Numbered from the stretch's first letter, positions 40,235 through 53,917 are shown. The stretch: 64,000 bases of DNA from Mantis religiosa (GCA_030765055.1 CM060950.1:275274540-275338539); one strand, 5' to 3'. Notes: generated by a model not told the origin, from the sequence alone. Numbers and translations: made by a program.

Positions 40235-43049
40235 TATAAGTCAAGCAGATGTTTCTGAAAGGAAAGTACATTAAAATGGGATATGTATTTAGGTAGTTAA
40301 GAAAGTGAATCATGAATTAAATTTATTTTAACCTATAGTGGTAGTCTAGAAGTGGGGTGGCTAGTTGATTTTAAGTAGATTGAAACATGAGGTATAACAG
40401 GGTACCTAATAAACTATTACATACATAAAAATGATGATTTGAGGTAGTAAGCTATGACATAACTGGTTTGTCAAATAGATAAATCAAAAACTGAAAAAAA
40501 AAAAAAAAAAACTTTGTGCAGGAAAAAAAAATTATAAGGAATGCAGGTTAAGCAGTTCGGGACATTTCGGTGAAAGCAAAGATTTAGATCAGTTGAGCAG
40601 CATCTCTGGTGCGTAAGTTCAGACAAACATGGATGTTTCATTGCGTATAATATAAATACTTTGGTTTGGTAACTACAGATGAATGGTAAAAACAGTTGTA
40701 GTTGAATGTATTATTTAATGAATAGAAAAATAATAATTTAAGTACAAGAGCCTATATAAAAATCATAAATAGTAAATATCCCGATAGTTGACAGTGGAAT
40801 TATATTTGTTAGGAAAATTGGTAATGGTGTAGTAGGTTGTTTATGAAATAATAAAAGGAACTTGGATAAATGTCTCAGAAATACTTAATAATTTCATTTT
40901 CATAAAATAGTTTTTGCCAAGTGACATGATGAATTATAAGTCTGGTGGCTAAGCTGGTCATGTTAGATTGCTAAGAAGTATACATACATTCTACCGGACG
41001 CTCTAAGCTGAGGTCTGCAGAAGATGCACAGTAAACTTTGGGAACGAACGAATGTCTCAGAAATATCTCGCAGATAGAAGCTGACACAAAGAACTGATGC
41101 CATTGCGTTTTGCACTGTCTTTCTGTGATGTAGTGAATAAATAATCTTTTATGCATCTTGTAATGAGTTAAAATTTTATACGGAAAAGTCGTTAAATAGT
41201 TAATGCCAAAGAAGAAATTTAGATATGAATGATTTGGAAGGAACTGCATGTTGTAGTATTGTTAGTAAAAGTTGGGTGTGAAAGAAACAGTGAAAATGAT
41301 TAATAATTGGATCGTGAGTTTTAAAGAAAATTACGGAGCTTTTTACTTTTTTAATAAGGAATGGATCACCAGATCAGAAATATGAATCATTATGTTTGTA
41401 AATTCAAAAGAGCAGCTCATAGTCTAAGAACAAGAAGGAAGAATTTTAACGGGAATAAAATTATTACTGCCATAATCAAAATATAATGTGCGTTAATCTT
41501 ATTTATGGGTAACTGACGGAAAAAAATGGAATTAAGTTGTAAATTAAACAAAGTGTTTTTAAAGTCTGGAAATATCTTTTTGAATATTTAACTGTGGTTA
41601 TTTGTGAGTGAGGAATAGCATATTCCATGTTCTATTATAAAATTAAATAGTTACACAGCTATATTTAAAAGAATTAGGTTGAATATATAGAATGAATATT
41701 ATTTGCAGAAACGTAGGTTAATTTGAAAAGAAATGGCTATTGAAAAAAAAATTGAACATACAATATTCTAATTAAATGTAAATGTCGGAAGAGGCCATTT
41801 AGCAAAAATAAAAAACATGTGAAATTTAAGTGAAATTTTAATGACGAATAAATTATTTAATGTGATTTATTTATTTTATTCATTGAATTATTAGATATTT
41901 TAGACACATTTTTTTGTTATTATAGTAAATATATAGGCATTTAGGCCTGTGTTTGACAGCGTTTACATGATCGAAGTGTAATTTGAAATTTAAATTGTTT
42001 GCATTTTTTTTGGATGGAACAGTGAGGAAATATATGTAATTTAAGGTTTATAAACAAAAACGTGATTATTTAAAAGCAGTTTAGTAAAATTTAAATATTG
42101 ATTTTGTTTTAGAGAGGTTATATTCACATAAAACAAAATGAGGCAGGGTGGCAAATATTAAATATTATTTTTGAGTGAAGGAATTAAAAATATTTTGTAC
42201 ATTATTTGGTTAGCATCCCTATATTGTCATATAGGATCACATTTTTGTAAAAGGAAGTTTGTAGGTTAATTTAGTGGAAAAATTTAATATGTAAAATTAA
42301 ATATAACTTATAAGGAAGGTGAACAGATAACTAGTATTGCTACAAAAGTCAATAAGTATATAATTTTACAATGTAGAATTTCATGTATTTATGCTTTAGG
42401 GAAAATGTTTTATCATGATTCACAGCTATAACTGTTCCAAAAACAATGAGTTAGTTTTCGGGAATGTTTTAAGCTTATCACGTTTGGGGTTTAATATGTC
42501 ACAATCAGTTAAATTATAATATTATCTATTTATCTGTAAATAATTAAAACATAAGGAGGAAATTATTATTTGCTAGTATTAACAGTTAGCAAAATATAAA
42601 TTTTATAATAAAATAATTATACTTAAAATTTGAGTGAACATTAAAATTAAAGGTAACTATTACATATAATTACATGTTGAAAATTTTGTTATGAAGGCTT
42701 GAAGTTGGTGTTGTTAATTATAACAAATAATACATTTAGGATTTAGGAGTTCAAACAATTGAAAGAAAATTGAAAATATTCTAGTGTTGTCTCTAAAAGT
42801 CATAATTAATGATCTTACTGTGGTGTTTGCTTTCCAGGACATATTTTTAATAATGTTATGTTTGTCTTTTATGGTTGTTCCTGAATTATTATAGGCTTTG
42901 CCAGGGCTAATGGTTAAAACTTTGAAGGGGGTTTGTTTGAAAGATTACAGGAGACTAATACGAATAAATGTCTTTAATAAAAGTGTAAGAAATATGTGTA
43001 ACGTGGGGGGGATTGAGTATTTACCTCTTGAAGGGAAGTTTTGTTGTTT
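40235..43049. other. Long AT-rich intron stretch, no gene seen
   Basis: Nearly 3 kb of sequence with frequent stops in all frames. An A-run lies at 40493-40511. ORFs at 40971-41249 and 42898-43203 show no motif; the latter overlaps the LINE 3 end on the other strand. Confidence 0.55.
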
Positions 43050-43836
43050 TCAAATGCTAGGCTTTGGCAATGAAGCCATTAGCTCTCTTGCTCTCCAATA
43101 TTTCTGTGCAGTGGGTCCAACAGGTAGGGCTTCACAAGTTAAAAGATGTTCTTCAGTCATTTCCTCTTCTTTGTTGCACAGAGCACAATTTGGACTTGTA
43201 TAAATTCCTATTCTGTGTAAGTGTTTGGCCAAATAATCATGTTCCGTAAGTAATCTAAAATTTGCTACTGTAGCTTTACGTGGGATTTCTGGAATAATTT
43301 CTGGATTTTTAATCAAAATGTTCCATTTTTTATCTTCAGCTTTGTTAGATATTGATTGGTTTTGTTTGTTTTTATATTTGCCTTTGATTAATCTTTTTGT
43401 GGATGTAAAGGGTAAGTTTTTACTTTTGTTCTGAATCAAATTTGCACCTTTCTTGGCAAGAAAATCAGCTGATTCATTTCCAGCAATTCCATAATGTGCA
43501 GGTAACATTATTCTTTTCTGTAGTTTTTGAAGTTGTAGGATCATTTTGACATTCTGTAATTTGGATTGACCTCATTTTATATGAACTTATTGCACATAAT
43601 GCTGCTTTAGAATCAGAAAGTATGACAACATTTTTGAATTTATATAATCTGTATAGAAGGTGTTGGAGTGAAATATGAATAGCCGTTACTTCTGCATCAA
43701 AATTTGTTGTGTGGGATCCTGCTGATTGATAGAATGAGAACAGTGCACACTTAATTCCTGCTCCTGAGTTGTTGTCCAAGTTAGATCCATCTGTGTAGAT
43801 ACGTATGCATTCTTCAGGTGGGTATCTATTGTTCAC
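43050..43836 (-). pseudogene. LINE 3 RNase H and C-terminal zinc finger
   Basis: 43836-43474 gives RIYTDGSNLDNNSGAGIKCA (first Asp), TTNFDAEVTAIHISLQHLLY (Glu) and NVVILSDSKAALCAISSYKM (second Asp). 43544-43050 continues with LPAHYGIAGNESADFLAKKG (last Asp) and a final finger CALCNKEEEMTEEHLLTC. The two frames overlap and differ by a frameshift near 43500. Confidence 0.85.
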
Positions 43837-44339
43837 AGTTTCTAATGCTGGTTAGTGCTTTTAGTACAGGTTTGGAAGTTTCAGATTTTGTAACTATTTG
43901 TTCTAAATCTAATTGAATATTAATTGGTTCAAAAATCAGTGGGTTTTCTTTGATTAAAATGTTTTCTTTAGAATTAGGAAGATTCAGATCTGTTTTTTAA
44001 TTCCATAACTTTGTGTAGGAAACTTTGTGTTTTCATCTTGATTGGTTGTATAGTAATGTTTTCTCCCATTTTGTTGTTTTTAACCGCAACATTTTTTCAT
44101 GTTGTATTAGTGCCTGCTCCTCTAAAGTTAGATGTATTGGATAGTTTCGAGTTAAGGCTTGCATTGCCGTGATTGGAGTTGATTTTGCTGCACCAGTTAT
44201 TAGTCGCAGGGCCTGATTTTGGCATACTTCTAGGTGATTTATGTTAAACTGTTTGCTGTAATTATTACCTCTGCATTATAAAATGTATTGGCTTGATGAA
44301 TGTTTTGTATGTGGTGTTCAGTGTCTCCCGATTACTGCC

Positions 44340-45234
44340 TCACTTGACTCCAGCTAATCTTTTCAAAATTGAAAATTTTTTTGTTGATTTGTTTACTACT
44401 GCTTCAATATGAGGTCTCCAAGATAATTTTGGATCAAAAATTATTCCTAAATATTTTGTTTCATATGTTTGTTTCAGGTTTTTCTTCTTGAACTGCAGAT
44501 CTAGTTTAGGGATTTTCTTTTTTAAGCTAAATATTTGGAATGTTGTTTTATCAGTATTTATTTTCATCAAATTGTTGTCAGTCCACTTTTCCGATAGAAT
44601 CAGAGACTTTTCCATTGAGGTTTTGGATTTCTCTATTTGTGAGGAAGATGTCCACATGATCATGTCATCTGCAAAAAGAGCTGTCTTTTTTTCTGTGTTT
44701 CATACAGCTGAGGGAAGATCATTGATGTAGATGTTGAACAAGGTTGTACTCGGTACTGCACCTTGTGGTAGGCCCATTTTTATTTGTCGGAATTTGGATG
44801 TACTGTCATTGTATTTTGTAGCACAAACGTTGAGAGAGAAATTGAGTGATCCAATTTAACATGTTATCTTGAATGCCTAGTTTTGAAAGTTTCTCAAGAA
44901 ATTTATGCCTCCATACTGAATCGTATGCTTTTTCAAAATCAATGAAAACTGACAGCGTATCTTGATTTTTGTTGAAAGAATCTTTGACATCTTGGGATAG
45001 TTGAATTGTATTTCTTTAGTAGATGAGTGTAGTCTGAATCCTGTTTGAGCAGTTGTTAATGTTTTTACTTTCTAACAACCAATTTAGCCTTGCTGAAATC
45101 ATACGTTCTGCTGTTTTTGCAATGACACTTGTTAAGGAAATTGGTTTGCAATTATTTTGTGGGTGCTTTGTCATTTTTTTAGAATAGGAATAATTATTGC
45201 TTTTTTCCACTCTGTAGGTACCGTAGAGGTCCAT
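44340..45234 (-). pseudogene. LINE 3 reverse transcriptase, fragmented
   Basis: 45234-45016 gives NNCKPISLTSVIAKTAERMI and ARLNWLLESKNI. Around 44780-44660 the - strand reads GLPQGAVPSTTLFNIYINDL and ALFADDMIMW, so the FADD active site is intact. 44663-44340 continues with EKWTDNNLMKINTDKTTFQI and TKYLGIIFDPKLSWRPHIEA. At least two frameshifts and stops interrupt it. Confidence 0.8.
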
Positions 45235-45765
45235 GATATATTAAATAATTTCAGTAGTACCTTTCTTCCCTTTGGTCTAGGTGTTTCAGAAGTTCAGCAT
45301 GTATTTTATCTGGTCCAGGAGACTTTTTATGTTTCAACTCATGGATGGCATGATTTAGTTCCCTTATGGTGAATTCTTTGCTGAATATATCGTTTGTTTG
45401 TTCTGGGCACCTTTTAAATTTTTTGAGATCTTTTCTAATCTGCCTTTGTTTCCTTTTTGCTTCAGAGGAAAGTTTATGCTGAGAGCTGTAATACTTATTA
45501 AAGGCTTCAGAAATAGAGTAATTTGAAGTAAGTGTTTTCCCATTTAGTTTGAGTGGTTCTTTCCTTGTTTCTTTCTGACAATGAATTTTACTTAAATATC
45601 TGTATACTTTTTTGCATCTTTTCTATTATCAGCTTTTTCAATAAATTCACTGAAAGCTTTTTTTTTTTTTTTTTTCAATATGAATTTCTTTTTTACATTT
45701 TGCTGCCTTTCTTCGCCATTCCTGTGTATCTGTTGGGTTATTGGACAATTCTGCTTTTTTCCTTG

Positions 45766-46428
45766 CTATGTCCTTTCTTCTTTTAACTTTGATAGTTCTG
45801 TATTCCAAAAGGGTTTGTAATTTTTAGTTTTTCCTCTTGGGACCCATTTTTTTTTTGCTGCTTCAAGAATTATATTTGTTATTGTTTTATTGAGTTTATC
45901 TACAGATGCTTCATGTTGAGCAGAGTAAGGATTTTGTTCAGTTTCCTCAGTAAATTTTGTCCAATTTGCTTTTCTAAAATTCCAAGAGTATTTGAACTTT
46001 GGCCTGCTAATATTTTGTTTGTCATGAAGTATTATGGTAGCAATAACTGCTCTATGATCAGATCCTATGTCTTCAGTGATTTCACGTGTTGTCTTTTCTT
46101 TTAAATCTGAAGATACTAATAATAGGTCTGGATTAGTGCACTGGCCATTATAGTGTAGGTATGTGGGGCAATCCCCATTCTTGTAGATAAGATCTAAAGT
46201 GTTAGAAGTTAATAAATCTTCAGTAGTTTTGCCACAGGCATTGTAGTCTTTGTATCCCCATTTTGGTGAATGACCATTGAAGTCACCAATCAAAATTGTT
46301 TTACGGTGTATATTTGTTATATTCAGACAAGGATTGTTATTTGGTAGATTGAATATACCATATATGGTGTAACATGAATTTCCTTTCCAGATTTCAATTT
46401 GGATAATTTCTATTTTATATTCTTGCTG

Positions 46429-46478
<50 letters not shown>

Positions 46479-46659
46479 AAACTTTGATGTTTGTTCTGAT
46501 ACCTGTAAGTATTCCATTAGCTATTTGGTGTGATTTGGGGAGAACATATATATTAAATCCAGAAATTTCAAAATATTTTAGTAGATCATTTGTTACATTG
46601 GCTTCTTGGATTTCGAACACGTCTATTTCTTTTTCTTCTATAACTTTTTGAAGTTCCAA
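45766..46659 (-). pseudogene. LINE 3 endonuclease
   Basis: 46659-46477 gives EEKEIDVFEIQEANVTNDLL, the start of an AP endonuclease (QEAN in place of the usual QETN). After the TA run, 46431-45766 gives KTILIGDFNGHSPKWGYKDY (D-x-N motif) and TEDIGSDHRAVIATIILHDK (SDH motif), then the linker KANWTKFTEETEQ and FWNTELSKLKEERT. The domain is nearly complete, but the Glu motif and the rest are in separate frames. Confidence 0.85.
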
Positions 46660-46665
46660 TAAATA

Positions 46666-47735
46666 ATAAATAAATAAGTTCCAATAATACTTGGAGGGAA
46701 ATTTGACATACTATAAAATAACATATTGTGATATCCATGTTAGAATACTGAGTTCATGAATAAGACATATTCTTAAAGTTAATAATCAATTGAAAATATG
46801 AGTTTACCATACAATAACTGAAAATAAGGATGAACTTGAAAATTAAAATTAATAATCCTTAAACTAAGTAGACATATAGCTGAAAATTAATGAGGTTATT
46901 ATTTTAGTTTGATCATACTGTGAAATTCTTTTTGTTTGCTTAGGTTATGGGTTTACGTTACCATATATATTAAGTCTGGAGGTTTGGCAAATAGTTTAAA
47001 AAACTTTTAGTGTTTTAGTTGAGAGTTATCAAGTGTGTGTGCGTATGTTTTTTTTTTTTTTCCCAGGATTTTGAATAATTTTTTAAAAAATAATTTTGTG
47101 GATTGTTTTAATTCTAGGAATTCAGATTAATCGTAGAATCATCTTATTGAGTGAGAATTTGTACGAATTATTGTAAAAGTAGTTGAAAACCATATTGGAT
47201 TTGCTGTGGTTTTATTTCTTATCATTGTAGGCATATACAATTTCCAGTAGAGTGAAGCAATTAGAACAATGTGGTTTCACATAAATGTTAAGCAAGGACA
47301 AAACTTAGAGAGGGGAAATTAAATTAATGTGAACATTAACAAACGGTATGACTTACTTTAATGTATCTAATGTAGGAAAAGCTACTCAGAGCCGACCAAC
47401 TTACTGGACAGTATACACACATTTACATACGCATACAAGTCAACATTAAGTAAAAAAAAAAAGCACATCCTTGTGCTAAAATCTCACGATGCATCGGTAA
47501 TATATATTCATCATTACATCTCATATCTCCTCATTAATATCTCAACATATCTCTTTATCAACATAAATGCTATGCAAACGTCCATAACCAGGGCTTCACA
47601 GCTAATCTGACTTGTGGAAGGCATAGTTAAAAATTACTGTGTTAGGGGAACCTTGCGATTTCTAACCCTTATCCTAACATTGCTTTACTAACATCAGGCT
47701 TCATTGCCTGGAAACTAAAGGTAGGGAAACTCCAT
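46666..47735. other. Intron sequence, no gene seen
   Basis: AT-rich sequence with a T-run at 47049-47061 and an A-run at 47452-47461. No coding signal was found. Confidence 0.5.
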
Positions 47736-50110
47736 CCTTCATTATATACTACTGTATGGCTTTTACAGCCCCTTTTGGGTCCCAGCCTCCCTCAGTTTTT
47801 GTCTCCATTCATCCCTATCTTCTGCTTTTCGTCTCCACATTCGGACTCCCAAAATCTTACTGTATCTTCCCAACAGTTTTTTGGTCTGCCTTTAGGTCTT
47901 GTATTGTAAAATTTTCCTTCTAACATTTTTTTGGGGATCCGTTTCTCTTCCATTCTTTGAACATGTCCTGCCCATCTTAATCTTCTAATCTTAATTTCTT
48001 GTGCTATGTCAATATCTTTGTATATCTCATATAATTCTTTATTATACCTGTTTCGCCATACTCCATTAACTTTAGTTGGTCCATATACCCTTCAAAGTAT
48101 CTTCCTTTCAAATATTAATAGTTTCTCCTCCATGGCTTGAGTCCGCAGCCATATATTAACACTGGTTTAATCAATGTTTTATATAATCTTATTTTTGTTT
48201 TAGGGAATATTATTTTATTCCTAAATATTTTCTGTAATGAGGCATATGCATTGTTTGCTGCTGTTATCCGAGCCTTTATTTCCTCGTTTTCATCATTTTT
48301 ATTATTTATAATTGCTCCTAGATACTTCAAGCTATTAACTGTTTCCAGATGATTTTCTCTAGTGCTGGTATTTCTGCTTTTGTTCTTACTACTTCTCTTT
48401 TGTATCATAGCTTTTGTTTTCTCTGTATTTATCATAAGTCCTACTTCCTTTGCATTTTCCTCCAGTTTTGTGTATATTTCTGAGACTGCCTTGTTGGTTC
48501 TCCGTACTATATTTATGTCATCTGCATATGCTAATAGCTGTACAGATCAATAATATATTGTGGATTTTACATCCACTGGTAGTTTCCTAATAATATATTC
48601 CAGTTTTAAGTTAAACAAGGTGGGTGCCAGCCCATCCCCTTGTTTTAGTCCATTTTCTATATTAAAACTGTCTGTTATGTGATTCCCAATTTTAATTTGG
48701 GCTGCCGTATTATCCATTGTGGCTTTCACTAAGTTTATTAACTTCTCTGGAATTTGAAACTCTTCCATAATATAATATATCTTTCCCCTTTCTAAGCTGC
48801 CATATGCTTTCTGGAAGTCTATAAAAATTTGATGGATCTCTTATGTTATATTCCCATGTCTTTTCTAGGATTTGTTTAATTGTGAATATTTGATCCAGTG
48901 TTGATCTTCCAGGTCTAAATCCTGACTGGTATTCCCCTATTATCTTTTCTGCATATGGTTTAAGTTTATTGTTAACAATGGTTGTAAGTATCTTATATCC
49001 TGTGCATAGAAATATTCCCCTATAACTCTGGCATTCTTGTATATCTCCTTTATTTTTATATATTGGTATAATTATACTGGTTTTCCACTGTGTTGGTATT
49101 ACTTCCTCATCCCATATCTGTTTTATTAATTTGTATAGTCTTTCCTTTTATTTTATTTCCACTATATATAGCTCAGCTGGTATGTTATCCACACTTGGGG
49201 ATCTATTATTTCTCATTGCTCGTAGTGCTTTTTCTACATCTATTATGTCAGGTGGTTCTACTTCTTCTGTGTTTCGCTTTTCCTTTTTTTTTTTTTTTTT
49301 TTTTTCCCCTTTCTTTGTTTGATACTGATGTGTTCAGCATCTTTCCTATTGTAGAGTTAAGCAGCTCCTGAAAGTATTCCTTCCATCTAATTCCTATTTC
49401 TGTCTCATTAGCTATAAGTTTGCCATTTTTATCTTTACATATATTAGTTTGAGGTTTAAAGCCTTCTCTTGGTATCCAGTTTCTCTATATGCCTTCCTTA
49501 AGTTATTTTCTTCTATTCTTTCTATGCTTGCCTCTATGTTCTTCCTCTTTTTATTACGGTACATCTTGTGCGACATTTTCCTCAACTCTTCGTATTCCTG
49601 CCTTTTCATTCTTGTTGGCTTGTCTAGCCATTTTCTATAAGCTTCATTTTTTGCATTTACCATTTTTAAACATTCATCATCAAACCATTTCCTGCTATTA
49701 TCTCCAATTTGCGTTCCCAGCGTTTCAAGTGCTGTCTCTTGTATTGTTTCTTTTGTTCGATTCCGTAGTTCTTCTATAGTTTCATTTTCCTCTACTTCTG
49801 TCCTTGCTAAATTGTGTGTTAGTTTCTCCTCTTATTTTACTTTAGTTTCCTCTTCTTTGAGCTTTTCTGTGTTGATTTTGTTTATTCTGCATTCTATTTT
49901 TTTCTCTCATAGATAATTTTAATATATTTAAATATGGATCTGACTAGGTAATGTTCCGATTCACTCCTTGCCCCTCTATATGATCTTACATCCATTATTT
50001 TTTTCTTGTGTTTGTCTATTAGTATATGGTCAATCCGGTTTCTTGTTTTGCATCTGGTGAAATCCACGTTTCCTTGTGGATTCTCTTATGTGGATAGTAT
50101 GTTGATGCTA
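47736..50110 (-). mobile_element. RTE-like LINE 4, - strand, 5'-truncated
   Basis: The - strand has an endonuclease end (about 50100-49920: CKTRNRIDHILIDKHKKK and VRSYRGARSESEHYLV), a linker (49663-49412: AYRKWLDKPTRMKRQEYEEL), RT (48770-48115) and the typical RTE C-terminus near 48060-47790 (LRWAGHVQRMEEKRIPKKML, RPKGRPKNCWEDTV). There is no RNase H. Clade assignment is inferred from these blocks. Stops and frameshifts break the ORF in at least four places. Confidence 0.8.
48115..48768 (-). pseudogene. LINE 4 reverse transcriptase core
   Basis: 48768-48547 gives FQIPEKLINLVKATMDNTAA and GLKQGDGLAPTLFNLKLEYI, the RT block before the active site. Around 48530-48490 the frame shows LLAYADDINIVRR, an intact YADD. 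48435-48115 continues MINTEKTKAMIQKRSSKNKS, VNSLKYLGAIINNKNDENEE and TKIRLYKTLIKPVLIYGCGL. Confidence 0.85.
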
Positions 50111-51099
50111 CTATCATTTCCTTACATTATATACGAATAAAATATCTCATAAGCGAGCAATATCTCTCTAACTGCTAGGTACGGTCTTAGATGTCTTGCG
50201 ACTAAATCTAAGTTATCAGCAAAGCTATATATATTATTCGTCGGTTCACATTCTCTCTTAAATCACACATGCTTCCTGATAGTCCTTGCCTCAACAAACA
50301 TTACAAAGAAAAATTTACATTTAAACACACATGACGCACACTTAGTGGCATAGGACAGTAGTCATACAGTCGATAATGATTACTATATGGCAGTAATGCC
50401 TTAAGGAAGTGCAAATGGAAACAAGATGACTGAACATATCATCTTGAAACAAAATTTCCAAAAATATATCGAGAATCGCCAGAAGAGAATCCCACATTTA
50501 AGTTCATCACTAAATCAACAGATGGCAGCAGCAACGCCAGAATTACCCACACCGCTGGATCAAGCTTTAGTCGCATAAGAGCCGTAGATGCAAACGATGA
50601 TTTGCGAAACATGTCCTCAAAATAGGTACGAAAGTGAAGCAGATGTGTAATAAATACGACTCATCTAAAAATTAATAATTCCAAAAATATGTTTTAGTGA
50701 AACTAGAAGCAATACTTCTCTATTAATGTAATTGATAATTTATATATATGTAGCGAAATTATACAAATTCAAAACATTATTCAAAGTGACTCAATTGTAC
50801 TGTTTTGGATTTATCTCAATTGTTATTCAAATTGAATATCACCTTTAAAATACTGTAAACAAACAACAGATAGCTACACAGGATATAAAAACAGTGTGAT
50901 TAGTAACATTATACTAAACCTTAAAGTTCAGAAACATTTTAAAAAAAAAAGAAAGAAAAAGAAACTTGTAAGGACCATCTGAAAACGCATATATTAATGC
51001 TGCAAAGAAGATTTGTTAAGTAACTGAAGGAACATGACAACACCTGGTTCAAATAAAATTAAGCTACCTTTACAAAAAGTTTTAGCGAGGATGGGTGGG
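50111..51099. other. Intron sequence, no gene seen
   Basis: AT-rich sequence; an A-rich run lies near 50941-50963. No supported coding region. Confidence 0.5.
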
Positions 51100-51659
51100 T
51101 TAAACAGAATGATGGGGGAAGACGCGGCTAGAATTAAACATAATCAAATTTTTAGAGAATGAAGCATAGTCAAAGTTGTATAAGTAACCAAAAATGTCTT
51201 GTCCTAATATGCCTTCAATGATTCCCGGGTCAGTGAATGGACGTGTGAACAGCATTTCTAAAGACAATGAAGGTTTATTGTTTACATCCTCGCGAGTTGA
51301 GAATTTCTGGGGAACTGAAGTATTCATGATTTTGTTGTTTAATGCCAAAGTAGAAGACGAATTTAGGGGGCGGGAGGGGTTTGTACCTTAGGGGAAAATT
51401 CAGTTAAATCTCCTACACTTAAACTTCTTGGTTTGTCGGTAAAATATTGAATAGGTGATTGGTTACAAATTCGGCAGGAACTTCTTAAATTAACCTTATG
51501 CATAGATTTCCAAAGATCTATATCATCACAGGGAATAACCTTAATATCGTCAGTGGTTAGGCTGTATATTTGAACTGAGTTATTAATTGACAACTGCAGG
51601 TCCTGAGTGAGTTTACAACTCTTTTGAGTCACGGTCCTGTTACTTGGAAATTGGGACAT
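51100..51659 (-). CDS. Two adjacent unidentified - strand ORFs
   Basis: 51659-51363 (98 residues) starts MSQFPSNRTVTQKSCKLTQD and contains IKVIPCDDIDLWKSMHKVNL, then SSCRICNQSP, a possible C-x2-C. 51348-51100 (82 residues) follows after 14 nt with FSTREDVNNKPSLSLEMLFT and IIEGILGQDIFGYLYNFDYA. Their order and spacing suggest one ~190-residue product broken once. I do not recognise it. It could be an unlisted transposon protein or a pseudogene. Confidence 0.3.
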
Positions 51660-53821
51660 TCAGTCCATATAAAGGTAGTTAAACAATAACATAGGGGTAC
51701 CCACAAAAGTTCCTGAACACACAGTCAATACAAGTCACAACACCCAGAAACAAACTTTGTGGCAATATAAAACAGTATAAAATCATTACACTATAAAAAC
51801 AAAATTCAAAAGCAACATACTTGAAAAAAAAATTGTGTATTAGTATTATGTACACATACTACCAAAAAGACTGCAAAGTTATAAGGATTTAAACCGAAAT
51901 TACTGAATTACTGTGCCTGAAAAAAACTGCAAACACAACCAAATTTGTAACTTTTGGGTATCCATAAACAGAACTTTTACAATTGGAAATTATGAGACTG
52001 GTGTTTGACACTATTTGTTATATCTAGCATTGCAAAAGTATGTATGGCAAAATTATAATTACAAGGATTATTTGGGAATGCCGTTATATTTACTCAGAAT
52101 AAAGCTGATTTACACTTGTAGAAAAGTCCCTGTGCAGGTGGGCTGGGAGGTTAACCACAGTACTGATATGATTAAACTCGGAAATTTTTTTGCCAAACTA
52201 GCACTTGCTATATTAAATAAAATTAAGAGGATTGGTCCTTGAGGCACAGGGACCATTATTTAAATTTGCAAAGTGCAAACCTGGGCGCTCCGCCATAAAT
52301 TGGGCACAAAATTACGAAGGTACAAGGGTGGTTAGAGGTATAGGGATTGAAACCATATTTCTGACCTTAAGGGTGGTAGAAACTGGCGACTTGACCATAT
52401 GTTGCAACCAGGGTTGTAAGGGGGATGAACTTAAAATCCTAAGTTACAACTAGGGACGTAGCTACTGGAAGGATGGGGAAATCAGATGGTAGAGCTAATT
52501 GGTAGGGGGTGAGGACATGAGAAGGGTTAAAGATAACACCTAGTGTCAAACCACATTAACAGATGTATTCTATAATTTGGTAGAGCAGAACAAGGCACTT
52601 CCTCATCTTGATGAGATCAGAGGTGCAATTGAAATATTATATAAATTATGACATAATGGACTGTACCTTTGATTCAGGGTTGCGTAGGTGTCTGAACGAA
52701 TTTTTATATGAAGGATGTAGTCTAGTGTTGATCCTCTATCTTCACTGTTCCGGTTTGAATGTACACGAACATACTTTTGTGATGAGACCTGTACTAATCT
52801 CTTCTCGCGTATAGACTTCTATCATTTAAATAGAGGATTCCACCAAAATGGCCGCCAATTGATATGTCAGCGTTTCTCATGACTGCTCAGTCATTTCAGC
52901 AGTTCCCATTCTAAGTTTCTACTTCCTACTTGGTCCTTCCTACTTCCGTGTTTACATAATTGAAAATGAGTTGCCTAAAATCTTCCATTGTTTTGTTGAC
53001 AAAGCAGGAACTATCCACCAGTGCAATGACTCTGTCTCCATCTAGCAATGTGAACCAACTGGTTCCCACAGACGTATTCAAACTTACAATACAGGAAATG
53101 AAATGTTAAATTCCAATAATTAGAATTGTTACCAAATCGTGTTCAGACCATATACACAACAGTATGGAGCACTATAACATGACAAACATAATTAAAATAT
53201 TTCTTGAATTATTATCTATGTAATATGTTCTGTCAATCATACTAATCCTTCACCGTAAAGCAGAATGTCAGAGGAGCTAGTTTTCAACAAAATTCTCTAA
53301 CGTAATAGTTGGGAGGCTACAACATCACATTGCAAAACATCTATAGTGGTAAGGTATAAGTGTACTACAGTTGCACCACTTATGTCAATCAGTTATCCAT
53401 ATAACGTACGGTTTTTCAAGGTTCAAACAAAATTTGGAGAATGACAGTTGCAAGATCATTTAAAATGAGAAAAGATTGCCAAATTCCTCGAGTTTCCCTT
53501 AAACACCTCCATAAGTGAAACTATTAACTGTTACATTGCATACTGGAGATAAAGTTACAGTTAGGTGAACTAGTTGCTGTTTCATTGGTGCATGTGATTT
53601 GGTAGGTCAAGGTGAAATAAATGGTAGTAGGGGATATCTGATGACAGACCAGTAGAAGCACCTAGTGAAAGATTGGTATTTTATAACCTCAACTTTTTAA
53701 GTTTCCATTTTAATTAGCAACATTTGTATTATTCAGACTAGGATTACAACTAAACCCAGAGCCCAACTTACTGAAATTTCTAAAGAAAATGAAAAATACT
53801 TTGTAAGTAGAAATGTTACTA
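51660..53821. other. Intron sequence, no gene seen
   Basis: AT-rich sequence in which small ORFs (52015-52242, 52232-52453, 52608-52814) show no motif. A slightly GC-richer patch lies near 52830-53040. Confidence 0.45.
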
Positions 53822-53917
53822 TTCCTTTCTTTGAAGTGTTGAAAACAGTGCTGTAATAAATTAAATTTAAAGAGAGTCGATTCTAAACAACACTTACTCC
53901 CTTTAAATTTAATTTAT
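53822..53917. repeat. Very short Penelope-like end with its own inverted repeat
   Basis: TTCCTTTCTTTGAAGTGTTG and the following AAAACAGTG, AAAGAGAGTCGATT and AAACAACACTTAC match 58242-58325, the outer end of the inverted-dimer insertion. ATAAATTAAATTTAAAG at 53856-53872 is matched in reverse complement by CTTTAAATTTAATTTAT at 53901-53917. It seems to be a collapsed inverted dimer with almost no interior. Confidence 0.6.

Larger units (their letters stand above)
43050..46665 (-). mobile_element. LINE 3 (RNase H-bearing, AT-rich), - strand
   Basis: The - strand carries an endonuclease (46659-45766), RT (about 45600-44340) and RNase H with terminal zinc finger (43836-43050). Its codons are strongly A/T-biased, unlike the GC-richer LINE 1, so it has a separate history. 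A (TA)n run at 46434-46473 splits the endonuclease and a T-run lies near 45660-45675. It is 5'-truncated and broken by several stops. Confidence 0.85.

Noticed and set aside
40131..40313. Poly-Glu ORF on the - strand
   Set aside because: It is the translation of a TTC microsatellite.
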